Counted from the stretch's first letter, positions 34,389 through 42,887 are shown. The stretch: 64,000 nt of DNA from an uncultured Oscillospiraceae bacterium (GCA_934465295.1 CAKSKU010000015.1:1-64000), one strand, 5' to 3'. Translations and numbers: made by a program. The notes: generated by a model from the letters alone, not told the origin.

Positions 34389-35177
34389 TTAGGTGAATTC
34401 GAGGATTACAGCCGTGTAGTTGTCCTGATTTACATAGCCCTTTGAAGCGATAACGCCGCCGAGCTTTTCCGCCGCAGCCGCCGCAGGGTGGGAGAGCGCC
34501 CCGATAATTTCTTCGTCCGAAGCGGCATTATACACTCCGTCACTGCAAAGCAGCAGTCTGTCATTCTTCATCGGAACGAGCGGTCGGATATTCCCGTCTA
34601 CCGAGAGCGTTCCTCCGCAGCCAATGTAAAATTCAAGCGAATCCTTCTGCGGATCGTCCAGCACATCACGGTAGGTAAGCTTCCTGCCGATAACATCGTC
34701 AAGCAGCGAGCTGATGTGGTCGTGATCCCCGTTGAGCGCCGTAAGGCTGCCGTTTCGCAGGAGATATATCCTGCTGTCGCCCGAAGCGCACCAGTAAACG
34801 CCGTCCTTGCAGCATTTCACCGCAGCGGCAGTTGAACCGCCCTTTACGCCTGTTGAAGCGACATTGCAGTTTATCTGCCGCAGTGCGCTTTGCAGAAAGA
34901 TATCAACGGGCAGCTTGGAAGTGCAGTTCATACTAAGCTCTATCAGCGAGGACACAACATATTTGCTGACTGCACCGCCGTCCGAAAGTCCGCCCATTCC
35001 GTCCGCAACCACCGCCGTGAATCCGTGTGCCGCAGCGTCGCTCTTTTTTATTGAGGAAAAGCCGAAGCTGTCCTCCTGATAGGGGCGTGCGCCCTTGCTG
35101 CTTATGCTGCCGAGCCTTATCCCCGATGCTCCGCCCTCCCTGAATCTGAGGGGGATATATACTTCTCCGTTTTTCAT
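34389..35177 (-). CDS. PP2C-family Ser/Thr protein phosphatase (first of operon)
   Basis: A 262-residue soluble PP2C phosphatase. Motifs: RPYQEDSFGF, VVADGMGGLSDGG, LCSDGVYNAASDEE and VNQDNYTAV, giving the acidic metal site. It starts one base after the FHA gene stop (TGATATG) and is thus translationally coupled to it. Sequence similarity to the second PP2C is limited to the motifs, so they are likely to act on different targets or at different stages. Function is inferred from family and from the kinase in the same operon. Confidence 0.9.
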   Translation of the reverse strand: MKNGEVYIPLRFREGGASGIRLGSISSKGARPYQEDSFGFSSIKKSDAAAHGFTAVVADGMGGLSDGGAVSKYVVSSLIELSMNCTSKLPVDIFLQSALRQINCNVASTGVKGGSTAAAVKCCKDGVYWCASGDSRIYLLRNGSLTALNGDHDHISSLLDDVIGRKLTYRDVLDDPQKDSLEFYIGCGGTLSVDGNIRPLVPMKNDRLLLCSDGVYNAASDEEIIGALSHPAAAAAEKLGGVIASKGYVNQDNYTAVILEFT

Positions 35178-35178
35178 A

Positions 35179-35781
35179 TCAGTATGAGAAATGCTCGTTG
35201 CAGAAGCTTCTGAATATGTATGTGCATGAACCTATTTTCAGCTTGTCATAGTCAAAAAGCTCCGCAGGCATAAGGAGCATATTGTTGTTGTAGTAAACGT
35301 TGTTTTTGCCCTTGCCGAAGATAGGACTGATATAGAATTTTCCGTTTTCGCCGTCAAAAGCGATAACTGCGCTTCCGTCCGAGGAGACCGTCTTGTCGAA
35401 GTAAAGGTCGATGTCGAAGTTTGAACCTCTGCCGATAGAGTTCTGCTCGCTGTGAAGCTCAAAGGAACGTCCCATCTTGTCGCCGTCAACAGCAACGAGC
35501 CAGCCCTTTACGGGGCTGATGCCCTTTTCGTTGCGGCTGAGAGCAACAGTCATTCCCATGCTCTTCGGAGCGTTGTCAAGGCTGCTTCCGCCCTCGAAAA
35601 TGCCGTTCTGACTTGGCTTTGCAACGGGGATAGTCGGCGGAAAAGGCTCGCTGACGGGAGCTGCCGCAGGAGCAGTCTTGGGGAAAGCAGGCTGAACGTT
35701 CACCGCATCTGCATTTGCGCAGTAAGGACACTGCGCATCTCTTTTTTCATCATAAATATGACCGTTTGGACATTGTTTCAT
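35179..35781 (-). CDS. FHA-domain protein with N-terminal zinc ribbon
   Basis: A 200-residue soluble protein. An N-terminal Cys-rich motif (CPNGHIY...CPYC) looks like a small zinc ribbon and resembles those at the N termini of both kinases. A Pro/Ala-rich linker follows, then an FHA domain (about 95-200) with SIGRGSNFDIDL, a Ser-containing recognition loop and FYISPIFGKGKNNVYYN. FHA domains bind phosphothreonine peptides, so this is a plausible adaptor that docks onto an autophosphorylated kinase. AAGGAG precedes the ATG. It lies between the LRR-GH5 gene (13 bases) and a PP2C gene (1 base). Confidence 0.87.
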   Translation of the reverse strand: MKQCPNGHIYDEKRDAQCPYCANADAVNVQPAFPKTAPAAAPVSEPFPPTIPVAKPSQNGIFEGGSSLDNAPKSMGMTVALSRNEKGISPVKGWLVAVDGDKMGRSFELHSEQNSIGRGSNFDIDLYFDKTVSSDGSAVIAFDGENGKFYISPIFGKGKNNVYYNNNMLLMPAELFDYDKLKIGSCTYIFRSFCNEHFSY

Positions 35782-35793
35782 AAAAATTTCTCC

Positions 35794-37512
35794 TTATATA
35801 TAATAGGTGTAGCCGTCATTGCCGCTGTATGTGTATTCGCAGACAAAGTCATAGAAGCCGTCAGGGTCAGCGTCATAGCCGTTTCCGACAACATTGAGCA
35901 TTTCGTTTACGGTAAGCCCCATAAGTGCGTCCAAATTGCCGTCCAGCGCATTGTTTTTCGCATCGAGCTTCTTTATCGCAGTGCAGTCCGCAAGCGGCGT
36001 AAGGTCGCTGATATTGTTATCGAATATCCACACTTCTTCAAGCTTGGTAAGCCCCGAAAGCGGTGAAATATCGGATATCCCGTTGTTTCCGCAGCCGATA
36101 ACAGTGAGCTTTTTCAGCTTCTTCGCAAAGGCAAGGCTCTTGACATTGCAGTCGTGGAAGGTCAGCTTTTTAAGGTTTGTCAGACCCGATACAGCGGAAA
36201 GGCTCGTTATCTTCGGGTTGTTGCTGATGATTATTTCCGAAAGCTTGGTCATATATTTGAGATTTGCGATGTCCTTGTTCGTGAGATTTTGATTTGAAAG
36301 GTCAAGTGTGCCTGTCATAGATGTGCTGTATGATTTTTTGCCGATCTTTACGGTCTTTGCACTTGAATTTTTGCCCGAAGAAGAGCTGTCCGAAGCGTTC
36401 CTTGCCTTTGCGGTCTTTATAATGGCACTGCAAAGCTTTGAACGGATCTGTTTCAGCGTTGTGCGGTCGAAAAGCGCAAAGCCGTCCGCTTCACCCTCGG
36501 TCTTAGTCTTTCCGTTGTCCCACCAGCAGCAGGGAATACCGTAGGAATTTGCTTTTTTGAGGTAATACTGAGCCGCTTTCACACATTCGGCTTCGTTGTT
36601 CTTGTTGAGAAAGCCGAACTCGCCCATTATAACGGGGATCCCCTTTGAAATATAAGCCTTGTTGATGTCGCTGAAAGCTTCATCGATGCTGTCCTTGCCG
36701 AGCTGAGTGAACTTTTTCAGCCTGATATCGGTGTTGAGCGATATGCTGTCGGGGCGGTATGCGTGCACCGATACGATGATCTTATCATCATCGGGTATCT
36801 TCAGCGCTTTCATCGAATCATAGAAAGCCGATGCGCCGTAGGGAGCTATCATAAGGAAGCGTGTGCTGTTTTTTCCTCCGCAGGCTCTTATTGTCTTTAC
36901 AAAGTCGGCATAAAGCTTGTTGAGGACCTTTCTCTCAGCATCCGTTCCGCCCGTCCATTGATACTCAGAACCCTCGGTGTTAGGCTCGTTCATAGCATCA
37001 AAGACAAGATGCTCGTCATAATTTTTGAATCGCACGGCTATCTGCTTCCAGACGTAGCAGAACTTTTTTGAAACGGATTTGTAGCTCTTTTCGGAAAGGG
37101 TTATCCAGCTCTTGTCATGGTGCGAATCGAGGATAACATACATTCCGCTGTCATAAGCATAGTCAACGACCGTCTGAACACGGTCGAGCCAGTCGCTGTC
37201 TATCTTGCCGTTCGCATCGATGTGATTTCCCCAGGTAACGGGTATCCTCACCGTGTCGAAGCCTGCTTTTTTTACCGTTGTGATGAGCTTTTTGCTCGCT
37301 TTCGGGTTTCCCCAGCTCGTTTCTGTGTCAAGTCCCTCGCCGTCCATTGCGTCAAGCGTGTTTCCGAGATTCCAGCCGACCGTGATATTTTGAACGAACT
37401 CGGAAGCCGTCATCGAGGATAGAGAACTTTTTTCCGCAGAAGCCGCAGTCGGCATAAACGATACGCACATTGCCGCCGTCAGCAAAGCGGAGATGATCCT
37501 TTTAAGTTTCAT
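35794..37512 (-). CDS. Secreted GH5-family cellulase with C-terminal leucine-rich repeats
   Basis: A 572-residue secreted enzyme. Signal peptide about 1-27. The GH5 (beta/alpha)8 domain (about 30-365) has VGWNLGNTLDAM, the acid/base Glu in DAMNEPN near 169, and the nucleophile Glu in IMGEFGF near 295, as in endo-beta-1,4-glucanases. A Ser/Lys linker then leads to five or six 21-22-residue repeats (about 387-545, for example ISPLSGLTKLEEVWIFDNNI) and an aromatic tail ending YTYYI. No dockerin is present. The LRR is closely similar to the ectodomains of the two kinases encoded upstream. It is co-transcribed with the first kinase (30-base gap). Start 37512 is preferred over upstream in-frame starts because AAAGGA is then 10 bases away. 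Confidence 0.9.
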   Translation of the reverse strand: MKLKRIISALLTAAMCVSFMPTAASAEKSSLSSMTASEFVQNITVGWNLGNTLDAMDGEGLDTETSWGNPKASKKLITTVKKAGFDTVRIPVTWGNHIDANGKIDSDWLDRVQTVVDYAYDSGMYVILDSHHDKSWITLSEKSYKSVSKKFCYVWKQIAVRFKNYDEHLVFDAMNEPNTEGSEYQWTGGTDAERKVLNKLYADFVKTIRACGGKNSTRFLMIAPYGASAFYDSMKALKIPDDDKIIVSVHAYRPDSISLNTDIRLKKFTQLGKDSIDEAFSDINKAYISKGIPVIMGEFGFLNKNNEAECVKAAQYYLKKANSYGIPCCWWDNGKTKTEGEADGFALFDRTTLKQIRSKLCSAIIKTAKARNASDSSSSGKNSSAKTVKIGKKSYSTSMTGTLDLSNQNLTNKDIANLKYMTKLSEIIISNNPKITSLSAVSGLTNLKKLTFHDCNVKSLAFAKKLKKLTVIGCGNNGISDISPLSGLTKLEEVWIFDNNISDLTPLADCTAIKKLDAKNNALDGNLDALMGLTVNEMLNVVGNGYDADPDGFYDFVCEYTYSGNDGYTYYI

Positions 37513-37542
37513 ATTTACCGCCATTCCTTTCAATTCAATATT

Positions 37543-39924
37543 TTAATAGACATAGTAGAATGAATCGCTGTAATACATTTCATAGGTGACATATTCCAAC
37601 AGCTCATCGGGATCATAATTATTGCCCGAAACATCGAGGATATTCAGTACCGTAAGCCCTTTGAGAGCCTTTACATTTCCGTTGAGCGCATTATTTGAAG
37701 CGTGAAGCTCCCTGAGTCCCTTGCTGTTCGCAAGAGGGGTAAGATCGGTTATCTGATTTTCACCGAGATAAGCCAGTTCTATGGTCGTGCAATTTTTTAA
37801 TGCGTCAAGCGATTTTACTTTACAGCCCGTGAAGTTGATCTGCACGAGCTTTTTCATTCCCGACAAAGCGGAAATATCCGATACAAGGTTGTTCGTAAAG
37901 CAGATATTCACCATTTCCGTGCTGTCTTTGAGCGGAGAGATGTCCTTGACATTATTGTACTGCAGCCATACATCGGTGAGTTTTTTATGATCCGCCAGAG
38001 CCGATATATCAGTTATGCCGTTGCTTTCAGCACCAATGACCGTCAGGTTCTTCATATTTGCTGTAAAGGAGATATCCTTGACATTGCAATTATGAAATGT
38101 TATCTTCTCCAGACCCGTCAGTGCCGAAAGAGGGGAGAGGTCTGTGACCTTCGGGTTGTCGCTCATAATGATCTCCGTGAGATCAGTGAGATACTTCATC
38201 TGTTTGATGTCGCTGTTGGTAAGATCGGAGCTTCTGACATTAAGAACACCCGTCATATTCTTTTTATACTGATTTCCTGCAATGACCACATAGTCCTTTT
38301 CCTGCTCTTTGGCAGCTGTGGTTGTAGTTGTGATTTTCGGAGGCTCTTCATCGGGTTCTTCCTGAACAGGAGGTTTGGTGGTCGTTGTGGTTTTTGATGT
38401 CTCCTCATCGGGTTCTTCCTGAGCAGGAGGTTCGGTGACTGTTGTTGTGACTATAAAGCCGTTTCCGTTTACACCGCCGCTGTCTGCACTGCTGGGGTCA
38501 TAGTAGTTCTTTTTGTCGGATCCCTCTTTGTTTTCCAAAGCCTGCGGAGTGTTATCTTCCTGCTGTAAAGCATTTTCACTTTCCACAGATGTCGACACAG
38601 CCGCATTGTTGTTTTTGCTCACACCCACTGCAACAGCCGCTCCGACTATAATGATAAGTGCCGCCGCACAAGCTAAAATTGCCGTAAGCTTTTTCTTCGC
38701 AGGCTTCTTTTCGGGCGAAGCATTTTCTTCCGCAGAAGTATTTTCGGAAACAGCAGGCTCGGACGGAGGTGTCGGGACAACGGGTGTCTGCGATGCCTGC
38801 ACAGGCGGAGGAGCAACAGGCGGAACTGCGGCTATCTGTTCAGTCTGTGACTTCTTGGAAGTCCTCATCGAAGCCGTAGTCGAATAAGGCTTCGCCGTCA
38901 CGCCCGACGGAAGAACTATCTTCTCGGGAGCTTCAAACTCAACGAGCGGTTCAGCCGTGATTCCCGATGAAGCCAGATCGGAGCGGAACTCAAAAATGTT
39001 GCTGTATCTGTCCTCAATGCGGAGCATAGTCGCCTTGCGGATAATTTCCCAAAGCGGCTGAACTATCGAATATTTATTGGAGCTGTACTCATCATCGCTC
39101 TCAAAGCGTGTCATAGGGTCGTCGGGGATATCCTTTGTCAGTGCGAAGTAAAGCGTTGCGCCGAGCGAGTAAATGTCCGTCCAGGGTCCTTGCCTGCCTT
39201 TTTTCTGATACTGTTCAAGCGGAGCGAAGCCTTGTTTGAGTATTACCGAAAGGCTCTGCGAAGCGTTCGCAACGACCTGACGTGCCGCACCGAAGTCGAG
39301 TAGCTTCACCTTTCCGTCACTGCATATCATAATGTTGTCGGGCGAAACATCACGGTGAAGAATGTTTGCGCTGTGAGCCGTCATGAGCGCAGAGGATATC
39401 TTTTCTGCAATGTAAACAGCCTGTTCGCTCGTAATTACACCGTTTTTCTCAACATAGTCCTTGAGCGTCTGACCCTCAAGATATTCCATAGTGTAGTAAA
39501 CGGTGTCGTTTTCATAGAAGAAATCATAAACGCTGACAATGCTCGGATTGCCGTTGAAAGCAGCCACAAGACGAGCCTCATCATAGAATTTCTCCGCACC
39601 GCTCTTGAAAATATCCGCCGCCTCCTCGGTCGAAACGGAAACTATTGTGCTCTCGGGATTACGCAGAGCAATGCCGTAAGGGTAGTATTCCTTTACAGCG
39701 ATCTTTTCATCATGTTTGATGTCATAAGCAAGATATGTAACGCCGAAACCGCCCTTGCCGATGACTCTGCCGACCGCATAGCGACCCTGAAGAACGCTTC
39801 CGCTCGAAAGCACCGTAGGGTCGGAAATATGATCCTGCGGAGAGTAGCCGCAAACAGGACAAGGCTCGGAAGTTATCTCCGAAAAGCAGTTTTCGCATAA
39901 GCTTTTGCCCGAAATGTTTATCAT
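37543..39924 (-). CDS. Membrane Ser/Thr protein kinase with extracellular LRR domain (kinase A)
   Basis: A 793-residue single-pass receptor-like kinase. It has an N-terminal zinc ribbon (CENCF...CPVCGY), a kinase domain (about 45-315) with IGKGGFGVTYLA, IAVKEYYP, HRDVSPDN, LLDFGAAR and GFAPLEQY, a Pro-rich juxtamembrane linker, one helix (about 411-435), a low-complexity Thr/Glu/Pro segment, and 22-residue LRRs (about 545-765) ending in FYYVY. The catalytic loop has Ser where most Hanks kinases have Lys (HRDLKPEN), but Asp, Asn and DFG are present, so it is probably active. It heads the operon with LRR-GH5, FHA, PP2C, protease-FHA and PP2C. Start 39924 follows GAGGGG; the longer reading from 40020 would start within the promoter. 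Confidence 0.92.
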   Translation of the reverse strand: MINISGKSLCENCFSEITSEPCPVCGYSPQDHISDPTVLSSGSVLQGRYAVGRVIGKGGFGVTYLAYDIKHDEKIAVKEYYPYGIALRNPESTIVSVSTEEAADIFKSGAEKFYDEARLVAAFNGNPSIVSVYDFFYENDTVYYTMEYLEGQTLKDYVEKNGVITSEQAVYIAEKISSALMTAHSANILHRDVSPDNIMICSDGKVKLLDFGAARQVVANASQSLSVILKQGFAPLEQYQKKGRQGPWTDIYSLGATLYFALTKDIPDDPMTRFESDDEYSSNKYSIVQPLWEIIRKATMLRIEDRYSNIFEFRSDLASSGITAEPLVEFEAPEKIVLPSGVTAKPYSTTASMRTSKKSQTEQIAAVPPVAPPPVQASQTPVVPTPPSEPAVSENTSAEENASPEKKPAKKKLTAILACAAALIIIVGAAVAVGVSKNNNAAVSTSVESENALQQEDNTPQALENKEGSDKKNYYDPSSADSGGVNGNGFIVTTTVTEPPAQEEPDEETSKTTTTTKPPVQEEPDEEPPKITTTTTAAKEQEKDYVVIAGNQYKKNMTGVLNVRSSDLTNSDIKQMKYLTDLTEIIMSDNPKVTDLSPLSALTGLEKITFHNCNVKDISFTANMKNLTVIGAESNGITDISALADHKKLTDVWLQYNNVKDISPLKDSTEMVNICFTNNLVSDISALSGMKKLVQINFTGCKVKSLDALKNCTTIELAYLGENQITDLTPLANSKGLRELHASNNALNGNVKALKGLTVLNILDVSGNNYDPDELLEYVTYEMYYSDSFYYVY

Positions 39925-39977
39925 AAACAAACACCCCTCTTTTTTTCCGCAAATAAATGCGGTGTTGTTTTGACTAC

Positions 39978-40020
39978 ATTGTAGCACATTTATGACATAA
40001 TGTGGTATGCAAAACTGCAT
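39978..40020 (-). promoter_or_regulatory. Promoter of kinase A operon with ATGCA-N4-TGCAT palindrome
   Basis: On the minus strand the palindrome ATGCA-GTTT-TGCAT (40020-40007) lies 23 bases upstream of an extended -10, TGCTACAAT (TACAAT at 39983-39978). No recognisable -35 is present. The same elements at the same spacing precede kinase B (42706-42748). Position about -36 to -49 fits an activator site. Confidence 0.72.
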
Positions 40021-40352
40021 TATTTTGATAATTGATAATTGAGAATTGATAATTGAAAATTGAAATTTAAGAATTGAAAATTAGTAAAAAAAGCATAGAT
40101 ACAAAAATCCTTGTACCTATGCCATAAAACGATCTGCGAAGCAAATCAAAAATTGTCAATTATCCATTGTCAATCGGTCACCCTTGTACCTATGCAATAA
40201 AAACGATCTGCGAAGCAAATCAAAAATTATCCATTGTCAATTATCAATTATCAATTGTCAATTGGTCACCCTTGTACCTATGCAATAAAAACGATCTGCG
40301 AAGCAAATAAAAAATTATCCATTGTCAATTATCAATTATCAATTATCAATTG
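40021..40352. repeat. Three tandem repeats of about 73-88 bp
   Basis: Three copies start at about 40109, 40181 and 40268, each beginning CCTTGTACCTATGC, continuing ATAAAA CGATCTGCGAAGCAAAT and ending in variable numbers of ATTATCAATTGTCAATT-like words. Upstream (40027-40085) are more AATTGATAATTGA words. An imperfect hairpin, GCATAG...CTATGC, is formed at about 40093-40122. No gene is seen in this stretch; it separates the 3' end of the HTH gene from the kinase A promoter. Confidence 0.8.
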
Positions 40353-40754
40353 TCACCCCTCTCCCCAAATAAACTCGCAAGCCCTGTCGTAGGGGAGATG
40401 ATGTTCGAGACAGTGAACTATTCTCGCATCCTCACGGCGGCGAACGTAAAGACAGTCACGCTTTGCAAGGGTGAGCATCTTTTGCGTCGAAGGATAGTCA
40501 AGCCCGAGAAAAAGCGCAATATGTATGATCTGCTCACGGGTCGGAATGCGCGTGCCGTTGAGTATCTGATAGCCGTAGTTCCTGTCAACGTTCAGCACCC
40601 GTATGAGAACGCTCCGCTTGATGTTCCGCTCTCTGAGCTGTTCAAGAACAAATTCGCTGAATTCGGGAGGGGCGTTTTCCTCAATGACCTTCATATCAAG
40701 GTGCTTGGTGCGTTTTATCATTCGTTCGATATCTGTCGTTTTGATAGTACCCAT
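40353..40754 (-). CDS. Small HTH (XRE-like) protein co-transcribed with kinase B
   Basis: A 133-residue soluble protein. The central part (about 32-92) reads like a lambda-repressor/XRE helix-turn-helix: FVLEQLRERNIKRSVLIRVL, NYGYQILNGTRIPTREQIIHIA. A C-terminal basic region with YVRRREDARIVHCLEHH follows. It begins 9 bases after kinase B and is directly preceded by AAGGAG, which abuts the ATG, so initiation probably depends on coupling from the kinase. It is a candidate transcriptional output or phosphorylation target of kinase B, and a candidate binder of the shared palindrome; both are inference. Confidence 0.75.
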   Translation of the reverse strand: MGTIKTTDIERMIKRTKHLDMKVIEENAPPEFSEFVLEQLRERNIKRSVLIRVLNVDRNYGYQILNGTRIPTREQIIHIALFLGLDYPSTQKMLTLAKRDCLYVRRREDARIVHCLEHHLPYDRACEFIWGEG

Positions 40755-40763
40755 CTCCTTATA

Positions 40764-42617
40764 TCAATAGTAAACGGTAAAATAGCCGTCCATTCTGTCA
40801 ACAATATCCTGTATCTCCTCTTCGGTGAAGCCGTTGCCCTCCATGCATACAAAGCCGTTGAGCGTTATCCCCTCGAACGTGTCCGTGTGTCCCGAAAGAC
40901 GGTTGTTGTCAATGTAAAATTCAAAGATCGTGCAGCCCTTCAAAGGCGAAAGGTCAGTCAGATCGTTCCGCCCGAGATATACGAAGCGAAGCGATTTGCA
41001 GTCGGAAAGCGGCTCGATCGTCTTTAAATTGCACCCCGCAAGACATACCATTATCAGATCGGGCTTGTGCGCAAGCGCATCGACAGTCACTATCTGCGCC
41101 TCGTTGAAGCCTGCCTTTACAAGCTTATTGCAGTTTTTGAGCGGCGAGATGTCTGTAACGTAATTGTCCCCGAAAAAGACTTCCTCCAGCTCCGTCTTGT
41201 CCGACAGCACGGAAATATCGGAAATGCTGTTGTTTTCGGCTGAAATTTTTTTCAGATGATGCATATTTTTCACGAAGCTCAGATCGGAAACGTTATTGTT
41301 GTTGAAATGTATGCTTTCAAGATCTTCCAGACCCGAAAGGCACGATAGATCGGTTATGTAGTTGTTTTCAAGGTTGAGATATTTAAGGTTTTTGAAGTGC
41401 CGCAGATTCGCTATCTGCGAATTCGTAAGCTCCTGATCGGTGATCTCGAGCCGTTCGAGATCGACAGGGTAAAATTCACTGCCGACCTTTACCGAAACGA
41501 CCTCGTCTTTCATCTTGAAGGCAAAAACCATCGCCAAAGCCGCCAAAACCACAGCGGCAGTGCTCATTATCAGCGCAAGACTGCTCTTTGAGCGGCGAAG
41601 CCGTGCCTTTCGCTTTACTTCTTTCGGCATTTCATCAGCGTTGAGCGTAATGGGTTCTTCATCTATGCCGCAGGATTCAACACAGCCGAGCATTTCCTCA
41701 GCCGAATCGTAACGGTTATCCTTTTTAACATCGGAAGCTCTCTTTAATATCTCTCCGAGCGCAGGCGGAAGCTTCTTTATCCCCGTCAGAAACTGCGTGT
41801 CATCGTCCATTCGGAGTATCGCATTCTCGGGAATTTCCTTCGTAAGCCCGAAATAGACCGAAGTTCCGAGCGAGTAAAGGTCTGTCCGTGCATCCTGACT
41901 TCCCTTGCGCCAGTATTGTTCCGCAGGCGCAAAGCCCTCCTTGATGATAACGGACATATTGCCCGTTTCATCGGTCCTGAAGCTTCGTGCCGAACCAAAG
42001 TCGATGAGCCTTATCCTGCCGTCCCTGCAAATGATGATGTTGTCGGGCGAGATATCACGGTGAAGAACACCGCTCCCGTGTATCTCGGAAAGTGCGGGAA
42101 GAAGCCTTTTCAGAATATAAACAGCCTTCCCCGGTGTGAGCCTGCCGTGCTTTTTGACGTAGTCCTTGAGCGAAATGCCGCTGAGAAATTCCATCGCATA
42201 GTAAGCCGTGCCGTTCTCACGGAAAACATCATAGACCTCGGGGATATCGTTCACACCGTTGAACTGCTTGATTATCTCGGCTTCGCTAAAAAAGCGTTCA
42301 AGCCCGTGGGAATAATCATCATGCTGGAGCGAGGTCATCGGCTCGACCGTCACATTGTCGTCCGTCCTGACAGCCGTTCCGTCGGGATAGTATTCCTTGA
42401 CAGCGACCGCACACTCCGCTTCCGTGTCATAAGCAAGGTAGGTGATGCCGAAGCCGCCCCTGCCGAGCAGCTTTCCCACGACATATTTGTTCATAAGCAC
42501 AGTTCCGACAGCGAGAATATCATGCTCCCTGTAAGGCTGCTCTTTTGTATAGCCGCAGCGAGGGCATTTGTTCCCCTTCATTACCGAAAAACAGTTTCCG
42601 CAGATATTTTGCGGCAT
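40764..42617 (-). CDS. Membrane Ser/Thr protein kinase with extracellular LRR domain (kinase B)
   Basis: A 617-residue paralogue of kinase A with the same order of parts but shorter linkers. It has a zinc ribbon (CGNCF...CPRCGY), a kinase domain (about 42-310) with LLGRGGFGITYLAYD, VAVKEYYP, HRDISPDN, LIDFGSAR and GFAPAEQY, one helix (about 342-366), and LRRs (about 376-590) ending in FTVYY. The catalytic loop again has Ser in place of Lys. GGGGAGG precedes the ATG at 42617. It forms a two-gene unit with the HTH protein. The promoter matches that of kinase A, so the two receptors are probably expressed together. Confidence 0.92.
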   Translation of the reverse strand: MPQNICGNCFSVMKGNKCPRCGYTKEQPYREHDILAVGTVLMNKYVVGKLLGRGGFGITYLAYDTEAECAVAVKEYYPDGTAVRTDDNVTVEPMTSLQHDDYSHGLERFFSEAEIIKQFNGVNDIPEVYDVFRENGTAYYAMEFLSGISLKDYVKKHGRLTPGKAVYILKRLLPALSEIHGSGVLHRDISPDNIIICRDGRIRLIDFGSARSFRTDETGNMSVIIKEGFAPAEQYWRKGSQDARTDLYSLGTSVYFGLTKEIPENAILRMDDDTQFLTGIKKLPPALGEILKRASDVKKDNRYDSAEEMLGCVESCGIDEEPITLNADEMPKEVKRKARLRRSKSSLALIMSTAAVVLAALAMVFAFKMKDEVVSVKVGSEFYPVDLERLEITDQELTNSQIANLRHFKNLKYLNLENNYITDLSCLSGLEDLESIHFNNNNVSDLSFVKNMHHLKKISAENNSISDISVLSDKTELEEVFFGDNYVTDISPLKNCNKLVKAGFNEAQIVTVDALAHKPDLIMVCLAGCNLKTIEPLSDCKSLRFVYLGRNDLTDLSPLKGCTIFEFYIDNNRLSGHTDTFEGITLNGFVCMEGNGFTEEEIQDIVDRMDGYFTVYY

Positions 42618-42705
42618 ATCGATGCCTCCCCATATATGACGCTCTTTATTGTCATTATAACATAATTAAATATTTATAACAATATTTTTTTAATAATTTT
42701 ATATT

Positions 42706-42748
42706 ATTGTAACACATTACTGCATAAAATTGGTATGCAGAATTGCAT
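42706..42748 (-). promoter_or_regulatory. Promoter of kinase B with ATGCA-N4-TGCAT palindrome
   Basis: On the minus strand ATGCA-ATTC-TGCAT (42748-42735) lies 23 bases upstream of extended -10 TGTTACAAT (TACAAT at 42711-42706). It aligns without gaps to the kinase A promoter from the AATAATGCA flank through the -10. No -35 is visible. Confidence 0.72.
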
Positions 42749-42887
42749 TATTTTTTGGGGGAAATACATCGTCCCGATAAGGCATAGCTTCGGTTGAGGT
42801 GCGGAAAAGCAGCTTTTGTTTTGTACCGAAAAATTGTTAGATGATTGGATGCTGTAAAATAAAGTCTTAGAGCTTACACTATACTAC

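Noticed and set aside
35794..37512. Cellulosomal enzyme
   Set aside because: No dockerin repeat is present; the C-terminus is LRR.
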